This document shows, piece by piece, positions 5,061 to 5,275 of a DNA stretch of 5,275 bases; within the stretch, counting starts at the first letter, position 1, and the number at the start of each line of letters is the position of its first letter. A model generated the notes under the pieces. That model was not told the origin of the DNA. It ran no database searches and saw nothing but the letters and a program-made list of their open reading frames with translations. This DNA comes from an uncultured delta proteobacterium (GTDB lineage Bacteria > Myxococcota_A > Polyangia > Polyangiales > Ga0077539): assembly GCA_903860995.1 (NCBI GenBank), contig CAIOSS010000995.1, positions 1 to 5,275 on the forward strand, written 5' to 3'. A program made the translations under genes and the position numbers.

Positions 5061-5074
5061 GCACGGCCGCGCGA

Positions 5075-5091
5075 GCCCGCCCCGAGCGGGC
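5075..5091. terminator. Hairpin between convergent genes, possible shared terminator
   Basis: GCCCGC (5075-5080) and GCGGGC (5086-5091) form a perfect six-base stem with a five-base loop, within the 37-base gap between the plus-strand stop at 5060 and the minus-strand stop at 5098. A symmetric stem could serve both transcripts. No T-run is present on either side. Confidence 0.45.
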
Positions 5092-5097
5092 AGCCGC

Positions 5098-5275
5098 TCA
5101 CACCGTCAGCGCGGCGTCGATGAGGTAGACGTCCGGAACGATCCGCCGCAGGCGACCGCGAGACACCGGCCGCCGCGCGTCGTGCGCCGCCTCGTCGCGG
5201 GTGGTCTTCGTGTCGTCGCCGGTCCGGGCCGTGAGCTCCGCCCGCAGCGCGTCGGCCGCGCCCGCCTCGCCGAGC
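5098..5275 (-). CDS. Hypothetical protein, C-terminal end (partial at the window edge)
   Basis: On the minus strand a frame is open from the right edge to TGA at 5100-5098, giving 58 residues that end RRIVPDVYLIDAALTV. Third positions are almost all G or C, and the product is a charged, probably helical segment (DALRAELTARTGDDTKTTRDE) followed by a hydrophobic end. Its placement, converging tightly on the zinc-ribbon gene with a hairpin between them, supports a real gene end. The fragment is too short to name a family, and frames stay open by chance at this G+C. Confidence 0.5.
   Translation of the reverse strand, partial: LGEAGAADALRAELTARTGDDTKTTRDEAAHDARRPVSRGRLRRIVPDVYLIDAALTV

Noticed and set aside
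1..5275. CRISPR array, transposase, rRNA, or tandem repeats
   Set aside because: I read both strands and found no regularly spaced repeats, DDE or tyrosine/serine recombinase motifs, or rRNA-like sequence.

Overview
High-GC bacterial DNA (by eye around 70%, with strong G/C at third codon positions in every credible gene). The mix of a DUF4143-type ATPase, a type I restriction gene remnant, lineage-specific hypothetical proteins and a TetR regulator would fit a large-genome soil bacterium such as a myxobacterium (Myxococcota/Polyangia). That placement is inferred from style and composition; no marker gene is present.

Layout. (1) 3-1061 (+): most of an AAA ATPase with a C-terminal DUF4143 / nuclease-like domain; its N-terminus with Walker A lies off the left edge. 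(2) 1058-1219 (+): the first 54 codons of a type I restriction endonuclease R subunit (HsdR), overlapping the ATPase stop by ATGA and then cut off, so the gene is dead. (3) 1342-2038 (+): a helical protein of unknown function that appears to need a +1 frame change at about 1378. (4) 2039-2508: roughly 470 bases with no convincing gene but several hairpins. (5) 2509-2994 (-) and 3085-3708 (+): a four-helix membrane protein and a divergent TetR-family repressor, separated by a 90-base AT-richer gap holding a good palindromic operator candidate. (6) 3709-3890: hairpin-rich non-coding DNA with a strong terminator-like stem. (7) 3885-4112 (+): a short coding-like piece, probably the 3' end of a larger gene. 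(8) 4182-5060 (+): a 292-residue zinc-ribbon-like hypothetical protein. (9) 5098-5275 (-): the 3' end of a convergent gene running off the right edge.

How the parts work together. The clearest functional unit is the TetR/membrane-protein pair, which looks like a self-contained local switch. The left third looks like the decayed edge of a defence region: an ATPase once translationally coupled to hsdR, with hsdR lost by a deletion or rearrangement. No hsdM or hsdS, CRISPR array, transposase, tRNA or rRNA was seen. I do not see a clear new multi-gene system; the most checkable oddities are the hsdR breakpoint, the apparent +1 frameshift and the TetR operator.
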